Assembly: GCF_001552735.1 (NCBI RefSeq)
Contig: NZ_BCRT01000013.1
Span: 186,001 to 250,000, forward strand
Direction of reading: 5' to 3'
Source: Sanguibacter suarezii NBRC 16159
Lineage (GTDB): Bacteria > Actinomycetota > Actinomycetes > Actinomycetales > Cellulomonadaceae
DNA: 64,000 nt
Shown here: positions 37,615-45,455 of the stretch, piece after piece
Layout of the letters: each line of letters starts with the position of its first letter
How positions within the stretch are numbered: the stretch's first letter is position 1
Notes under the pieces: model-generated
What the model was told of the DNA's origin: nothing
What the model saw: the letters and a program-made list of their open reading frames with translations, nothing else
The model's database searches: none
Program-made: the position numbers and the translations under genes

Positions 37615-37634
37615 CCTATAGAACATCCGTTCGA
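37615..37634 (-). promoter_or_regulatory. LexA (SOS) box upstream of imuA-imuB-dnaE2
   Basis: On the minus strand TCGAACGGATGTTCTA (37634-37619) matches the actinobacterial SOS box TCGAAC-N4-GTTCGA at 11 of 12 fixed positions. A TATAGG -10-like hexamer overlaps its end (37620-37615). LexA binding here would block the mutasome promoter until DNA damage. Confidence 0.8.
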
Positions 37635-37731
37635 AACAACGATACGCCACCGGCAGCCACCTCACTCCCGACGACCCGCGCGGCGCCCGGCACAGGTGCG
37701 CTCGCCCCTGCACGCAGGCGATGATGGGCCC

Positions 37732-38262
37732 ATGGATCTCACCCGGCCCGTGCCGCCCGCCCCCTACTCCCTCCTCCCCCAGGTCCCGTCCTTCACGCTG
37801 ACCAGCGACGACATGGTCGACGACGGCCCCCTCGACCTGGCCTTCACCGCAGGCGGCGCCAACACCTCCCCGCACCTGACCTGGTCCGACTTCCCCGCGC
37901 AGACCCAGTCCTTCCTGGTCAACATGTTCGACCCGGACGCCCCCACCCCGGCCGGCTGGTGGCACTGGACGATCGTCGACCTCCCCCTCGAGGTGACCGA
38001 GCTCGCCCAGGGCGACGGTGTGAGCGATCTCATGATGCCCGGCGCCGCGTACCACGTCCGCAACGACGGCGGGGAGTTCGACTACTCCGGCGCGGCCCCT
38101 CCCCGTGGCGACCGCCCTCACCGCTACGTCTTCGCCGTGCACGCCCTCGACGTCGACACCCTCGACGCCGATCCTGACGACAGCCCCACCCTCATCGCCT
38201 TCAAGGCCGCCTTCCACACCATCGCGCGGGCAACCCTGACTGCGACCTTCCAGCTGAGCTAA
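37732..38262 (+). CDS. YbhB/YbcL-type PEBP (Raf-kinase-inhibitor-like) protein
   Basis: Phosphatidylethanolamine-binding-protein fold, 176 residues. The ligand-pocket residues are in SPHLTWSDFP, MFDPDAPTPAGWWHWTIVDLP (the DPDAP motif and the Trp-His) and PPRGDRPHRYVFAVHAL. The bacterial role is unknown. ATG at 37732 has GATGAT six bases upstream; the open frame reaches further 5' but that part crosses the imuA promoter. Followed nine bases later by the YbaK gene. Confidence 0.88.
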   Translation: MDLTRPVPPAPYSLLPQVPSFTLTSDDMVDDGPLDLAFTAGGANTSPHLTWSDFPAQTQSFLVNMFDPDAPTPAGWWHWTIVDLPLEVTELAQGDGVSDLMMPGAAYHVRNDGGEFDYSGAAPPRGDRPHRYVFAVHALDVDTLDADPDDSPTLIAFKAAFHTIARATLTATFQLS

Positions 38263-38265
38263 CCT
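38260..38265 (+). promoter_or_regulatory. -10 element for YbaK-type gene overlapping the PEBP stop
   Basis: TAACCT begins in the PEBP stop codon and lies six bases before the ATG at 38272. The YbaK gene may therefore start its own leaderless mRNA inside the end of the upstream gene. Confidence 0.45.
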
Positions 38266-38271
38266 GCCGTC

Positions 38272-38889
38272 ATGGCCGACCACCGCACCGCTGACATCGC
38301 ATCCGCCCTGCCCGAGCCCGTCCTCGGGCGGGGCGAGACGCCCGCCATCGGCACCCTGACCTGGCTGCCCGCCCTGGACCACCCGGAGCTGCTCGCCGAG
38401 GCAACCCATGCGGCGCTCGTAGCTTGGGCGCGCAGCGTCCCGGCTGTGGCTACCGACGTCGTCGTCGCCGAGGTCGACCCCGCCCTGTCTGACACCTCGG
38501 CGATGAGCGAGGCGTACCAGATCCCCATGAGCCAGTCGGTGAACTGCGTGCTCGTGACCGGCAAGCGCGAGGGCGTCGAGCGCACGGCGGCGGCAGCAGT
38601 GCGCGCCTCCACCCGCGCCGACGTCAACGGCACCGTCAAGGCGTTGCTCGACGTGCGCAAGGCGTCCTTCGCACCCGTGGACCGGGCCGTGGCCGAGTCC
38701 GGCATGGAGTACGGGGGCATCACCCCGATCGGCCTGCCCGCGAGCTGGCCCGTCCTGCTCGACGCCGGCGCGCGCGAGGGGTGGATCGTCATCGGCTCCG
38801 GTGTGCGGCGCTCGAAGATCGCCCTGCCCGGCCACCTCCTGGCGACCCTGCCGGGGCTGCGCGTGGTCGAGGGTCTCGCCCGCGACTGA
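38272..38889 (+). CDS. YbaK/EbsC-family aminoacyl-tRNA deacylase-like protein
   Basis: The fold removes wrongly attached amino acids from tRNA, as in YbaK (Cys-tRNA-Pro) and the ProRS editing domain. The C-terminal two thirds carry the domain: SVNCVLVTGKREGVERTAAAAVRASTRADVNGTVKALLDVRKASFAPVDRAVAESGMEYGGITPIGLP and VIIGSG-type GWIVIGSGVRRSKIALPG. The catalytic Lys is probably in VRKASF. The N-terminal 60 residues are an extra helical region usual in actinobacteria. Length 205. Confidence 0.88.
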   Translation: MADHRTADIASALPEPVLGRGETPAIGTLTWLPALDHPELLAEATHAALVAWARSVPAVATDVVVAEVDPALSDTSAMSEAYQIPMSQSVNCVLVTGKREGVERTAAAAVRASTRADVNGTVKALLDVRKASFAPVDRAVAESGMEYGGITPIGLPASWPVLLDAGAREGWIVIGSGVRRSKIALPGHLLATLPGLRVVEGLARD

Positions 38890-38969
38890 TCAGCCTCCGA
38901 GGCCGTTCTGCCTCTGCGCACCTGTGCCCCGGCGCAGGTTGCTGGTCTGTCACGATCCGCGTGTCCTCC

Positions 38970-38998
38970 TTGTGCCGGCCATGACCGGCGGACACAAT
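38970..38998 (+). promoter_or_regulatory. Promoter with dyad, hypothetical gene at 39005
   Basis: TTGTGC (38970-38975), 17 bases, CACAAT (38993-38998), six bases before the ATG: a full sigma-A promoter for a leaderless mRNA. TTGTG and CACAA are inverted copies, and CCGG occurs twice between them, so the promoter is itself a partial dyad. Confidence 0.45.
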
Positions 38999-39004
38999 CC
39001 ACAC

Positions 39005-39469
39005 ATGCCCACCAAGCCCGCCGACCGGACGAGCAGCGTCGCTCGTCCCCCCTCGGACTTCGAGTCACACTTGCACACCCTCGCCCTGGAGGCCACGCCC
39101 CTGCACCTCGTCCCCACCGCCGGTGACGCTTCATCCCAGCCGGCCGGACCGCCCGGTCCGTGGGACCCGCAGCAGTGCTCCACCGTCCTCACCCGCTGGC
39201 TCGACGCGGACCTCGTGGTCCTGCTCGAGTCGACCACGACGGTCGAGGGCACCCAGACGGTCACAGAGAGCCGCCAGCTCGCCTACGACCAGGCGCGTGC
39301 CGTGCTCGTCGACCCCCGGTCCTGGCCTCAGGCGGAACGATCAGGGGTCGCGGTGCACCTCGTCTACAACGGCGAACGCGCCCTCGAGGTGGATGACGGC
39401 GTGTGGTGGTCAGCCGCACGCGCCGGAGGCCGCCAGCCGCAGGACGGCGCGCCGTCCCAGGCTCGGTAG
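39005..39469 (+). CDS. Hypothetical protein
   Basis: 154 residues, not recognised. No signal peptide or membrane segment. The middle (CSTVLTRWLDADLVVLLESTTTVEGTQTVTESRQLAYDQARAVLVDPRSWPQAERSGVAVHLVYNGERALEVDDGVWWS) looks like an alpha-beta fold; both ends are Pro/Ala-rich. ATG at 39005 follows a promoter with a leaderless start; an ATG at 38981 would add eight residues but lies in the promoter spacer. Confidence 0.6.
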   Translation: MPTKPADRTSSVARPPSDFESHLHTLALEATPLHLVPTAGDASSQPAGPPGPWDPQQCSTVLTRWLDADLVVLLESTTTVEGTQTVTESRQLAYDQARAVLVDPRSWPQAERSGVAVHLVYNGERALEVDDGVWWSAARAGGRQPQDGAPSQAR

Positions 39470-39485
39470 CCGACAGCCGGTAGCG

Positions 39486-39541
39486 GGGTCGCCCGACAGG
39501 CGGTAATCGGGTCGCCCGACAGGCGGTAACCGGGTCGCCGA
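39486..39541 (+). repeat. 23-base tandem repeat, 2.4 copies, between convergent genes
   Basis: GGGTCGCCCGACAGGCGGTA plus three bases occurs at 39486-39508 and 39509-39531, and a third copy begins at 39532 and breaks off after about ten bases. Non-coding, between the hypothetical gene and the TetR gene. Confidence 0.75.
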
Positions 39542-39574
39542 CCGCCGGTCCGGCAGCAGCACGGCCGCGCCCGG

Positions 39575-40177
39575 TCACACGAGGCGGGTACGCAGCCCGT
39601 CGACGAAGACGCTCAGCCCGAAGCCGAAGCGTGCCGTCTCCCCGGAGAGGTCCCCGGAGGTGCCCCCCTCGGGTCCGGCTGAGGACGCGGCGTCCGCGGT
39701 GACCCCCGCCACCCCCAGGGCGAGCGACTGCGCGTGGGACTGCTCGTCCGCGGTGTGCCCGAAGACGTAGTGCAGCACGGTGAGCGCGGCCAGCTCCGCC
39801 TCGTCGGGGGTGAACCCGGCGTCGGTGAGGACCGCCACCATCAGCGGGACGGTGTTGCCGCGCCCGGCGCGCAGCGCGTACGCGGCGGCGACCACCTCGG
39901 CGCCGTCGCGGTGGGCCAGCAGCGCCGCCCGGAGCCGGTGAGCGAGCTCGATGATCCGCGTGTCCCAGTCCCCGGCCGGGACGGGGCCGTCCACGGCGCG
40001 CAGGATCTCGTCGGCGATCGCTCCCAGCAGGGCCTGCTTGCTCGCGAAGTGCCAGTACAGCGCCCCGGGCTGGATCCCCAGCGACGTCGCCAGACGGCGC
40101 ATCGTGAGGTCACCGAGGCCGTACTCGTCCAGGATCGCCAGGGCGGCGTGCAGCACGTCGCTGCGGCTGAGCGCCAT
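39575..40177 (-). CDS. TetR-family repressor, BioQ-like
   Basis: HTH at the N-terminus: SRSDVLHAALAILDEYGLGDLTMRRLATSLGIQPGALYWHFASKQALLGAIADEIL, then a TetR_C-type ligand domain. It faces bioY, with two identical-type palindromes between, TTGAAC-N3-GTTCAA. This is very close to the TGAAC-N3-GTTAC operator reported for the biotin regulator BioQ of Corynebacterium, so a biotin repressor is the best guess. Start at 40177 is preferred to the ATG at 40183 because AAAGGA is eight bases from the former and only two from the latter. Confidence 0.85.
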   Translation of the reverse strand: MALSRSDVLHAALAILDEYGLGDLTMRRLATSLGIQPGALYWHFASKQALLGAIADEILRAVDGPVPAGDWDTRIIELAHRLRAALLAHRDGAEVVAAAYALRAGRGNTVPLMVAVLTDAGFTPDEAELAALTVLHYVFGHTADEQSHAQSLALGVAGVTADAASSAGPEGGTSGDLSGETARFGFGLSVFVDGLRTRLV

Positions 40178-40221
40178 GGCCATGGTCCTTTCGAGGTGTC
40201 GGGCAGGTGTCGGGCAAGAAG

Positions 40222-40283
40222 TTGACGGTATCCCATCTCGAGGATAACTTGAACGCCGTTCAAGTCTCTTGAACGGTGTTCAA
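40222..40283 (+). promoter_or_regulatory. bioY promoter with twin TTGAAC-N3-GTTCAA operators
   Basis: TTGACG (40222-40227), 17 bases, TAACTT (40245-40250) make a strong promoter starting near 40257. Perfect palindromes TTGAACGCCGTTCAA (40249-40263) and TTGAACGGTGTTCAA (40269-40283) cover the -10 end, the start and the early transcript; their centres are 20 bases apart, about two helical turns. The adjacent TetR/BioQ-like protein is the obvious ligand. Confidence 0.82.
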
Positions 40284-40378
40284 TCCCAGGTGGTCCTCCA
40301 CGTGCGCGCTCCGGCCGTCCGTCGAGCGCCCTCCGTTCCGCGCCCACAGCGCCCTCCACCCACGCCACAGGAGCTCCC

Positions 40379-40975
40379 ATGTCGTCCGCAACGCTCTCCC
40401 CCACCGTCAGGCCGGTCCTGGCCGACCTCGTGCCGTCCGTCACCGCCCGACGCGCGGTGACCGACGCCCTGCTGATCGGCACCGGGACCCTGTTCGTCGC
40501 CGCCTTCGCCCAGCTCTCGATCACGCTGCCCTTCACCCCGGTGCCGATCACCCTCTCGTCCTTCGCCGTCCTGCTCACCGGCGCGGCCCTCGGCTCGCGG
40601 CGCGGTGCGCTGTCCATGGCGCTGTACATCCTGGCCGGCGTCCTGGGCGCGCCGTTCTACGCCGACGGCGCGAGCGGGTGGGCCTTCGCCTCCTTCGGCT
40701 ACGTGCTGGCCTACCTGCCGGCCGCGGCCGTCGCCGGCCACCTCGCCCGCCGCGGCAGCGACCGCACCCCGTGGGGAACCGTCGCGCTCGTGGCGGCGGC
40801 GTCGCTGACCATCTACGTGCCCGGCGTCGCCTGGCTCATGGCCTACCTCGGGGTCGACCTGCGCACCGCGCTCGCCCTGGGCGTCACGCCCTTCCTCATC
40901 GGCGACGCCGTCAAGGCCGTGGCCCTGGGCGCCGTGCTGCCCACCGCCTGGAAGGTCGTGGGCCGCAAGGACTGA
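40379..40975 (+). CDS. bioY: Biotin transporter S component BioY
   Basis: Six-helix substrate-binding subunit of an ECF-type biotin transporter. Family landmarks: LSITLPFTPVPITLSSFAVLLTGAALGSRRGALSMALYILAGVLGAPFYADGASG, then GYVLAYLPAAAVAG and YVPGVAWLMAYLG with GVTPFLIGDAVKAV. Length 198 is normal. No bioMN energising genes follow, so it either works alone or with a shared ECF module elsewhere. AGGAG lies five bases before the ATG. The 120-base leader begins in the twin operators. Confidence 0.95.
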   Translation: MSSATLSPTVRPVLADLVPSVTARRAVTDALLIGTGTLFVAAFAQLSITLPFTPVPITLSSFAVLLTGAALGSRRGALSMALYILAGVLGAPFYADGASGWAFASFGYVLAYLPAAAVAGHLARRGSDRTPWGTVALVAAASLTIYVPGVAWLMAYLGVDLRTALALGVTPFLIGDAVKAVALGAVLPTAWKVVGRKD

Positions 40976-41054
40976 GCCGCTGGTGACCGGCACGGCGTCC
41001 TGCACGGTGCCCAGCACAGTGACCGGGAGATGACCAGAAGCTGATCAAGGGCTG

Positions 41055-41078
41055 ACCAGCGGGCGCGTGCCCGCTGGT
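41055..41078. terminator. Hairpin between bioY and the convergent hypothetical gene
   Basis: ACCAGCGGGC (41055-41064) pairs perfectly with GCCCGCTGGT (41069-41078) round GCGT. It lies in the gap between convergent genes and can serve both. Confidence 0.65.
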
Positions 41079-41085
41079 CGCCGCC

Positions 41086-41355
41086 TCACCCGGCGTTGCG
41101 CAGCAGCCAGTCCGTGTCCGGGTCGCCTGGGGTCAGCCCCGGCACCGGAGCGGCCGGGTGCGTGGCGATCGTGTCCTCGACCCGCACCTGCTCGGGGAGG
41201 TCGCGGAACTGTGCGCGGGCATCCTCCGGATCGCTCGCTGCGACGCTGGGCTCGCCGCTGGGCTCGGTACTGGGCTCGACGCTCGACTCGGTGCTCGCTT
41301 CAGCGCCCTCGGCGGTGGGCTCGGTGCTCGGCTTCTGCATGTCCATCGTGACCAT
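41086..41355 (-). CDS. Small Ser/Glu/Pro-rich hypothetical protein
   Basis: 89 residues. The first half is a repeat-like stretch of Thr, Glu, Ser and Pro (STEPTAEGAEASTESSVEPS). The second half looks conserved (RDLPEQVRVEDTIATHPAAPVPGLTPGDPDTDWLLRNAG), the end reading like a short structured motif. No known domain. AAGGAG lies just before the ATG at 41355; ATGs at 41346 and 41340 are alternatives. Divergent from the ABC-F gene. Confidence 0.6.
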   Translation of the reverse strand: MVTMDMQKPSTEPTAEGAEASTESSVEPSTEPSGEPSVAASDPEDARAQFRDLPEQVRVEDTIATHPAAPVPGLTPGDPDTDWLLRNAG

Positions 41356-41473
41356 CGTCTCCTTCAGCCGGAAGAGCGGGTCTGTGCACCGTACCTCCGG
41401 CGCGGGGTTTGTAGACTCGGCTCCGCCGGGCGTGTCTCCTCGTGACGGCTCCTCCCAGAGACAAGAGCACCGC

Positions 41474-43057
41474 ATGAGCCTCATCCGGCTGAACGACGTC
41501 AGTGTCCGCTTCGACGACGCCCGGGTCCTGCGTGAGGCGTTCTTCCGCCTCGACGCCGGCGACCGGGTGGGCCTCATCGGGCGCAACGGCTCGGGCAAGT
41601 CCACCCTGCTCAAGCTGGCTCTGGGGCAGGTCGAGCCGGACACCGGGACCGTCGCCCTCGAGCTGGGCATCACCATCGGCTACTTCTCCCAGTTCTCCGA
41701 GCTCGACGGCACCGCGACCATCACCGAGGTCCTCACCGAGCTGTTCGCCGACATCCAGGCCATCGAGGCCGAGCTCGCCACGATCGAGGCGTCCCTCGCC
41801 GACGAAGCCTGCGACGCGAGCGACCTCGACCGCCTCATCACCCGCCAGGGCGTCCTCTTCGAGGAGATGGAACGCCTCGACGGCTGGGACTACCCGCGCC
41901 GCATCGACACCACCTTGTCCACCCTCGGCTTCGACGCCGCGCACCGCACCTGCCCGATCGATGCGCTCTCCGGCGGCTGGCGCAACCGCGCGGCCCTGGC
42001 CAAGATCCTGCTCGAGGGCCCGGACGTGCTGCTGCTGGACGAGCCGACCAACTTCCTCGACGTCGCCGGCGTCGAGTGGCTCGAGGCATGGTTCCGGGAC
42101 TTCCGCGGCGCGGCGATCATCGTCTCCCACGACCGGGCCTTCCTGGACACCGTCGTCACCCGCATCGTCGAGGTGGAGAACCACCACCTGCACGAGTACC
42201 CCGGGAACTTCGCCGAGTACGTCGTCGCCAAGCAGTTCCGGCTCAAGACCCTCGAGCAGCAGTTCGTCCACGAGTCCGAGCTGCTGGCCTTCGAGGCCGA
42301 GGGCATCTCCGACCGCCGTGAGGCCGCCAAGGCCGCCAGCCGCAAGCTCGACAGCGCCCTGGCCAAGGTCAAGAAGTCCCGCGCGCCGCGTCCGGTGGAC
42401 CAGATCATCACCGAGATCTACGGCGGCCTGCACGTCAAGGACGTGCTGTGCCGGGTCGAGGGGCTGGCCAAGTCCTACGGCGACAAGCAGCTCTTCACGG
42501 ACCTGAGCTTCGAGATCCGCCGCGGCCACCGCATCGTGGTGACCGGCTCCAACGGCAGCGGCAAGAGCACGCTGCTGCGCGTGCTCACCGGCGAGGAGCT
42601 GCCCGACGCCGGTGCGGCGGCCTGGACCAAGGGCACCTCGGTCGTCTCCTACAACCAGATGCTCGACGAGCTCGACCCGGCCGACACGGTCAGCCACGCG
42701 GTCAACGCCCTGCCGGACTCTCTGGCGCTGACCGCGACCCGCAAGTCCGTGAACCGCTTCCTCGCGATGTTCCAGTTCTCCGACGCCGACCTCAAGCAGA
42801 AGATCGGGAACCTCTCGGGAGGCCAGCGCGCTCGGGTGGCGATGGCCCAGTGCCTGCTCTCAGGGGCGTCCGTGCTGGTGCTGGACGAGCCGACCAACCA
42901 CCTCGACCTCTCCAGCACCCAGGTCATGGAGCGCGCGCTGGCGCACTTCCCCGGAGCGGTCGTGGTCGTCAGCCACGACAGGTTCTTCAGCGACAAGGTC
43001 GGCAACCACCGCCTCGTCTTCAGCCCGGGCGCCGAGCTGGCGGTGCTCCCCGCCTGA
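41474..43057 (+). CDS. ABC-F family ATPase
   Basis: Twin-ATPase protein without membrane part, a class that binds ribosomes in translation or antibiotic protection. NBD1: Walker A GRNGSGKST, signature LSGGWRNRAALAKIL, Walker B VLLLDEPTNFLD. NBD2: GSNGSGKST, LSGGQRARVAMAQCL, VLVLDEPTNHLD. The linker between them (about 225-330) is short and basic, including KAASRKLDSALAKVKKSRAPRP. Length 527. It does not obviously fall in the EttA or the macrolide-resistance branch. ATG at 41474; the frame stays open upstream but no coding-like sequence is seen there. Confidence 0.92.
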   Translation: MSLIRLNDVSVRFDDARVLREAFFRLDAGDRVGLIGRNGSGKSTLLKLALGQVEPDTGTVALELGITIGYFSQFSELDGTATITEVLTELFADIQAIEAELATIEASLADEACDASDLDRLITRQGVLFEEMERLDGWDYPRRIDTTLSTLGFDAAHRTCPIDALSGGWRNRAALAKILLEGPDVLLLDEPTNFLDVAGVEWLEAWFRDFRGAAIIVSHDRAFLDTVVTRIVEVENHHLHEYPGNFAEYVVAKQFRLKTLEQQFVHESELLAFEAEGISDRREAAKAASRKLDSALAKVKKSRAPRPVDQIITEIYGGLHVKDVLCRVEGLAKSYGDKQLFTDLSFEIRRGHRIVVTGSNGSGKSTLLRVLTGEELPDAGAAAWTKGTSVVSYNQMLDELDPADTVSHAVNALPDSLALTATRKSVNRFLAMFQFSDADLKQKIGNLSGGQRARVAMAQCLLSGASVLVLDEPTNHLDLSSTQVMERALAHFPGAVVVVSHDRFFSDKVGNHRLVFSPGAELAVLPA

Positions 43058-43078
43058 GCGAGGAGCACCGGGCTCAGG

Positions 43079-43480
43079 CTAGGACTCCGGCGCGGCGTCG
43101 GGCGTAGCGGCCGTCTCAGCGGGCTCAGCGGACTCAGCGGACTCAGCCTGCTCAGCGGCAGCCGCCGCGGCCGGCGCCTTGCCCAGCGCCGCGCGCGAGG
43201 CGTCGCTGTTCCAGTCCGGGACGATCTCGTCGATGCGTGCTGACTGCTCGGCGGTGAGCTCACCGGCGTCGAAGGCGTCGATGTGCAGGGCGATCCAGGG
43301 GCCGCGGTCTGCCTCGTCCTCGGGGACGGGGGCCACGCGCGCACGGGCGCCGAGGTCGTTCCAGCCCGGGATCTCCTCGTCCAGGTGCGCGACCAGGTCG
43401 GCGTCGATGGTCCCGGCGTCGAACGCCTCGATCTGCTCCTTGAGCCAGACGACCAGCTCTTCTTCACTTCTCTCGGTCAC
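43079..43480 (-). CDS. Small protein with two helicase-associated-like repeats
   Basis: 133 residues. Two copies of a repeat are visible: WLKEQIEAFDAGTIDADLVAHLDEEIPGWND (about 11-41) and WIALHIDAFDAGELTAEQSARIDEIVPDWNS (about 61-91). The pattern W...I.AFDAG.L.A......DE..P.WN resembles the helicase-associated (HA) domain found in tandem in actinobacterial helicases. Here they stand alone without a helicase. The last 35 residues are Ala/Glu-rich. GTG at 43480 with AAGG upstream. A DNA- or protein-binding role is inferred only from the HA resemblance. Confidence 0.7.
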   Translation of the reverse strand: MTERSEEELVVWLKEQIEAFDAGTIDADLVAHLDEEIPGWNDLGARARVAPVPEDEADRGPWIALHIDAFDAGELTAEQSARIDEIVPDWNSDASRAALGKAPAAAAAAEQAESAESAEPAETAATPDAAPES

Positions 43481-43666
43481 GGTGTGCCTTGTTCTCTCGT
43501 GCGGATGGGGATGCGGATGGGATGGCCACCATCATCCCCTGCTCAGGCGCGCAGGACGACCTCCGCACCGGTTGCGGCTCGAAGGCCGACCCCTAGGCTC
43601 GGAGGACGATCGCTGCCCACCGGGACGGACCCCCATGACCCGTCGTCACCTCACCGAGACCGCCGC

Positions 43667-45391
43667 ATGACGGAGACCGCCGTCGTCCTGCTCACCCACC
43701 GCGCCCGCCTGGCGCAGATCTTGCGGGTGCTGGCGCACTACGGCATCGCTGAGGTGCTCGACGACGACACCCTCGAGGCGATGGTCTCCGGCCGGCGCGG
43801 ACCCCTCACCGTCGTCTCCGAGTGGCTCACCGCGAAGGTGGACCCGGAGGTCGCGCGGATGACGCCGGGCGAACGGATCTGCGCCGCGCTGAGCGAGCTG
43901 GGCACCACGTGGGTCAAGCTCGGGCAGATGCTCAGCGTGCGCCCTGACATCGTGGGACCGGCGATGGCCTCAGCGCTGGCCACGCTGCAGACCGGGGTGC
44001 CCGCGGACGACCCGGACATCAGCCTGGCCCGGGTGGAAGAGGCGCTGGGAAAACCGATCGGTGACCTCTTCGCCTCGTACACCACGACAGCCTTCGCCTC
44101 CGGGTCGGTCGCCGAGGTGCACGAGGCAGTGCTGCCCGACGGCCGGGCGGTCATGGTCAAGGTGGTCCACGCCGGCGCCGTCGAGCGGTCCGCTGAGGAC
44201 CTCGCGATCCTGCACGCACTCGCCTCCCAGGGCGAGCAGGACGACCCGGCGCTGGCCCAGTACCGCCCGACGCAGCTCGTCGCCGAGTTCGACACGATGC
44301 TCACCCGCGCCCTCGACCTGCGCAACGAGGCGCAGAACCTGCGCTTCTTCGGTCGCATGCTCGGTTCTGAACCCGACCTCGTGCTCCCGGTCGCGATCGA
44401 CGAGCGCAGCGGCCCCCAGGTGCTGACCATGACCCGGGTCGACGGCGTGCACATGACCGGCCGCGCCAGCGTGGAGGAGGCCGGGTGGGAGGTCGAGGCC
44501 TTCGTGCGCCGGGCCACCGAGATCTACCTTGAGATGATCTTCCGCTTCGGGGTCTTCCACGCCGACCCTCACCCGGGCAACTTCGTGCTCCCTGGCGGCG
44601 GGAAGCTGGGGATCTTGGACTTCGGCGACGTGGGACGCCTGTCCCCCACGCGCCGCAGCCAGCTGGAGGACCTGGTCCTGTCGATCGCCGCGCACGACCT
44701 CGACTCCCTCGTGGACGCAGTCATCGACATGACCAACCCGGCGCCAGGGAGCAACCTCAAGGCGCTGCGCTCAGCCGTGGGTGCCTGGGCCGACCAGTAC
44801 CTGCTCGCCGCGGTCGGGTCCCTCGACCTGGCCGAGATCGTCACCTCCGCCATGTCTGTCATGCACGACCACCACATGACCCTGCCCTCCGACCTGGCCC
44901 TGTTCTTCCGAGTGCTCACCGAGCTGCAGGGCATCGGCGCCGAGCTCGGGGTGACCTCGAACATCGAGGAGCTCCTCACTCCCTACCTCAACCAGACCAT
45001 CCAGGAGCGCTTCTCCCCCCGGCGGATGGCCCGACGCGCGCGGCGCTCGGCGCACCGCTGGAGCACCTTCCTCGATGGTCTGCCCGACGACCTCACCGCG
45101 CTGCTCGACGGCGTCCGCGAGGGCAAGGTGGCCATCGACCTCAACATCCACGACGTCGACCACGTCGGCGACCGCCTGGTCGACGCCGCCATCGCCGCGG
45201 CCTCGATCCTCGCCTCGGCCCAGCTCGTGTCGCGGTCGACCGGCCCCACGGTCGCCGGGGTGTCTGTCCCCGGGCTGGTCGCTGCCGGGGTCGGCGCGGT
45301 GACCTGGCGCCGGCTGGCCGCTCAGCGCAAGGCGCACCGGTCCCTCTCCGCGACCATCCGCGACGCCGTGTCGGTGGCCCGGGCGCGGTGA
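43667..45391 (+). CDS. AarF/UbiB/ABC1 atypical kinase family protein
   Basis: Protein-kinase-like fold with the UbiB landmarks: KLGQMLSVRPDIVGPAMASALATLQTGVP, Ala-rich loop FASGSVAEVHEAVLPDGRAVMVKVV, catalytic HADPHPGNF and metal-binding LDFGDVGRL. In other bacteria these support ubiquinone synthesis or lipid handling; actinobacteria lack ubiquinone, so the role here is open. A C-terminal pair of hydrophobic segments (ILASAQLVSRSTGPTVAGVSVPGLVAAGVGAVTW) suggests membrane anchoring. Length 574. ATG at 43667; a TAGGCT hexamer at 43593-43598 could drive it. Confidence 0.88.
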   Translation: MTETAVVLLTHRARLAQILRVLAHYGIAEVLDDDTLEAMVSGRRGPLTVVSEWLTAKVDPEVARMTPGERICAALSELGTTWVKLGQMLSVRPDIVGPAMASALATLQTGVPADDPDISLARVEEALGKPIGDLFASYTTTAFASGSVAEVHEAVLPDGRAVMVKVVHAGAVERSAEDLAILHALASQGEQDDPALAQYRPTQLVAEFDTMLTRALDLRNEAQNLRFFGRMLGSEPDLVLPVAIDERSGPQVLTMTRVDGVHMTGRASVEEAGWEVEAFVRRATEIYLEMIFRFGVFHADPHPGNFVLPGGGKLGILDFGDVGRLSPTRRSQLEDLVLSIAAHDLDSLVDAVIDMTNPAPGSNLKALRSAVGAWADQYLLAAVGSLDLAEIVTSAMSVMHDHHMTLPSDLALFFRVLTELQGIGAELGVTSNIEELLTPYLNQTIQERFSPRRMARRARRSAHRWSTFLDGLPDDLTALLDGVREGKVAIDLNIHDVDHVGDRLVDAAIAAASILASAQLVSRSTGPTVAGVSVPGLVAAGVGAVTWRRLAAQRKAHRSLSATIRDAVSVARAR

Positions 45392-45455
45392 CCTGCGCGG
45401 CCGGACCGTCGAAAACACGTTGACGAACCGAGCCGACCAGCCAAGACTCACAACC

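Noticed and set aside
36654-39541. Short tandem repeats as a possible CRISPR array
   Set aside because: Units are adjacent without unique spacers, two to four copies only, and one set is coding sequence.
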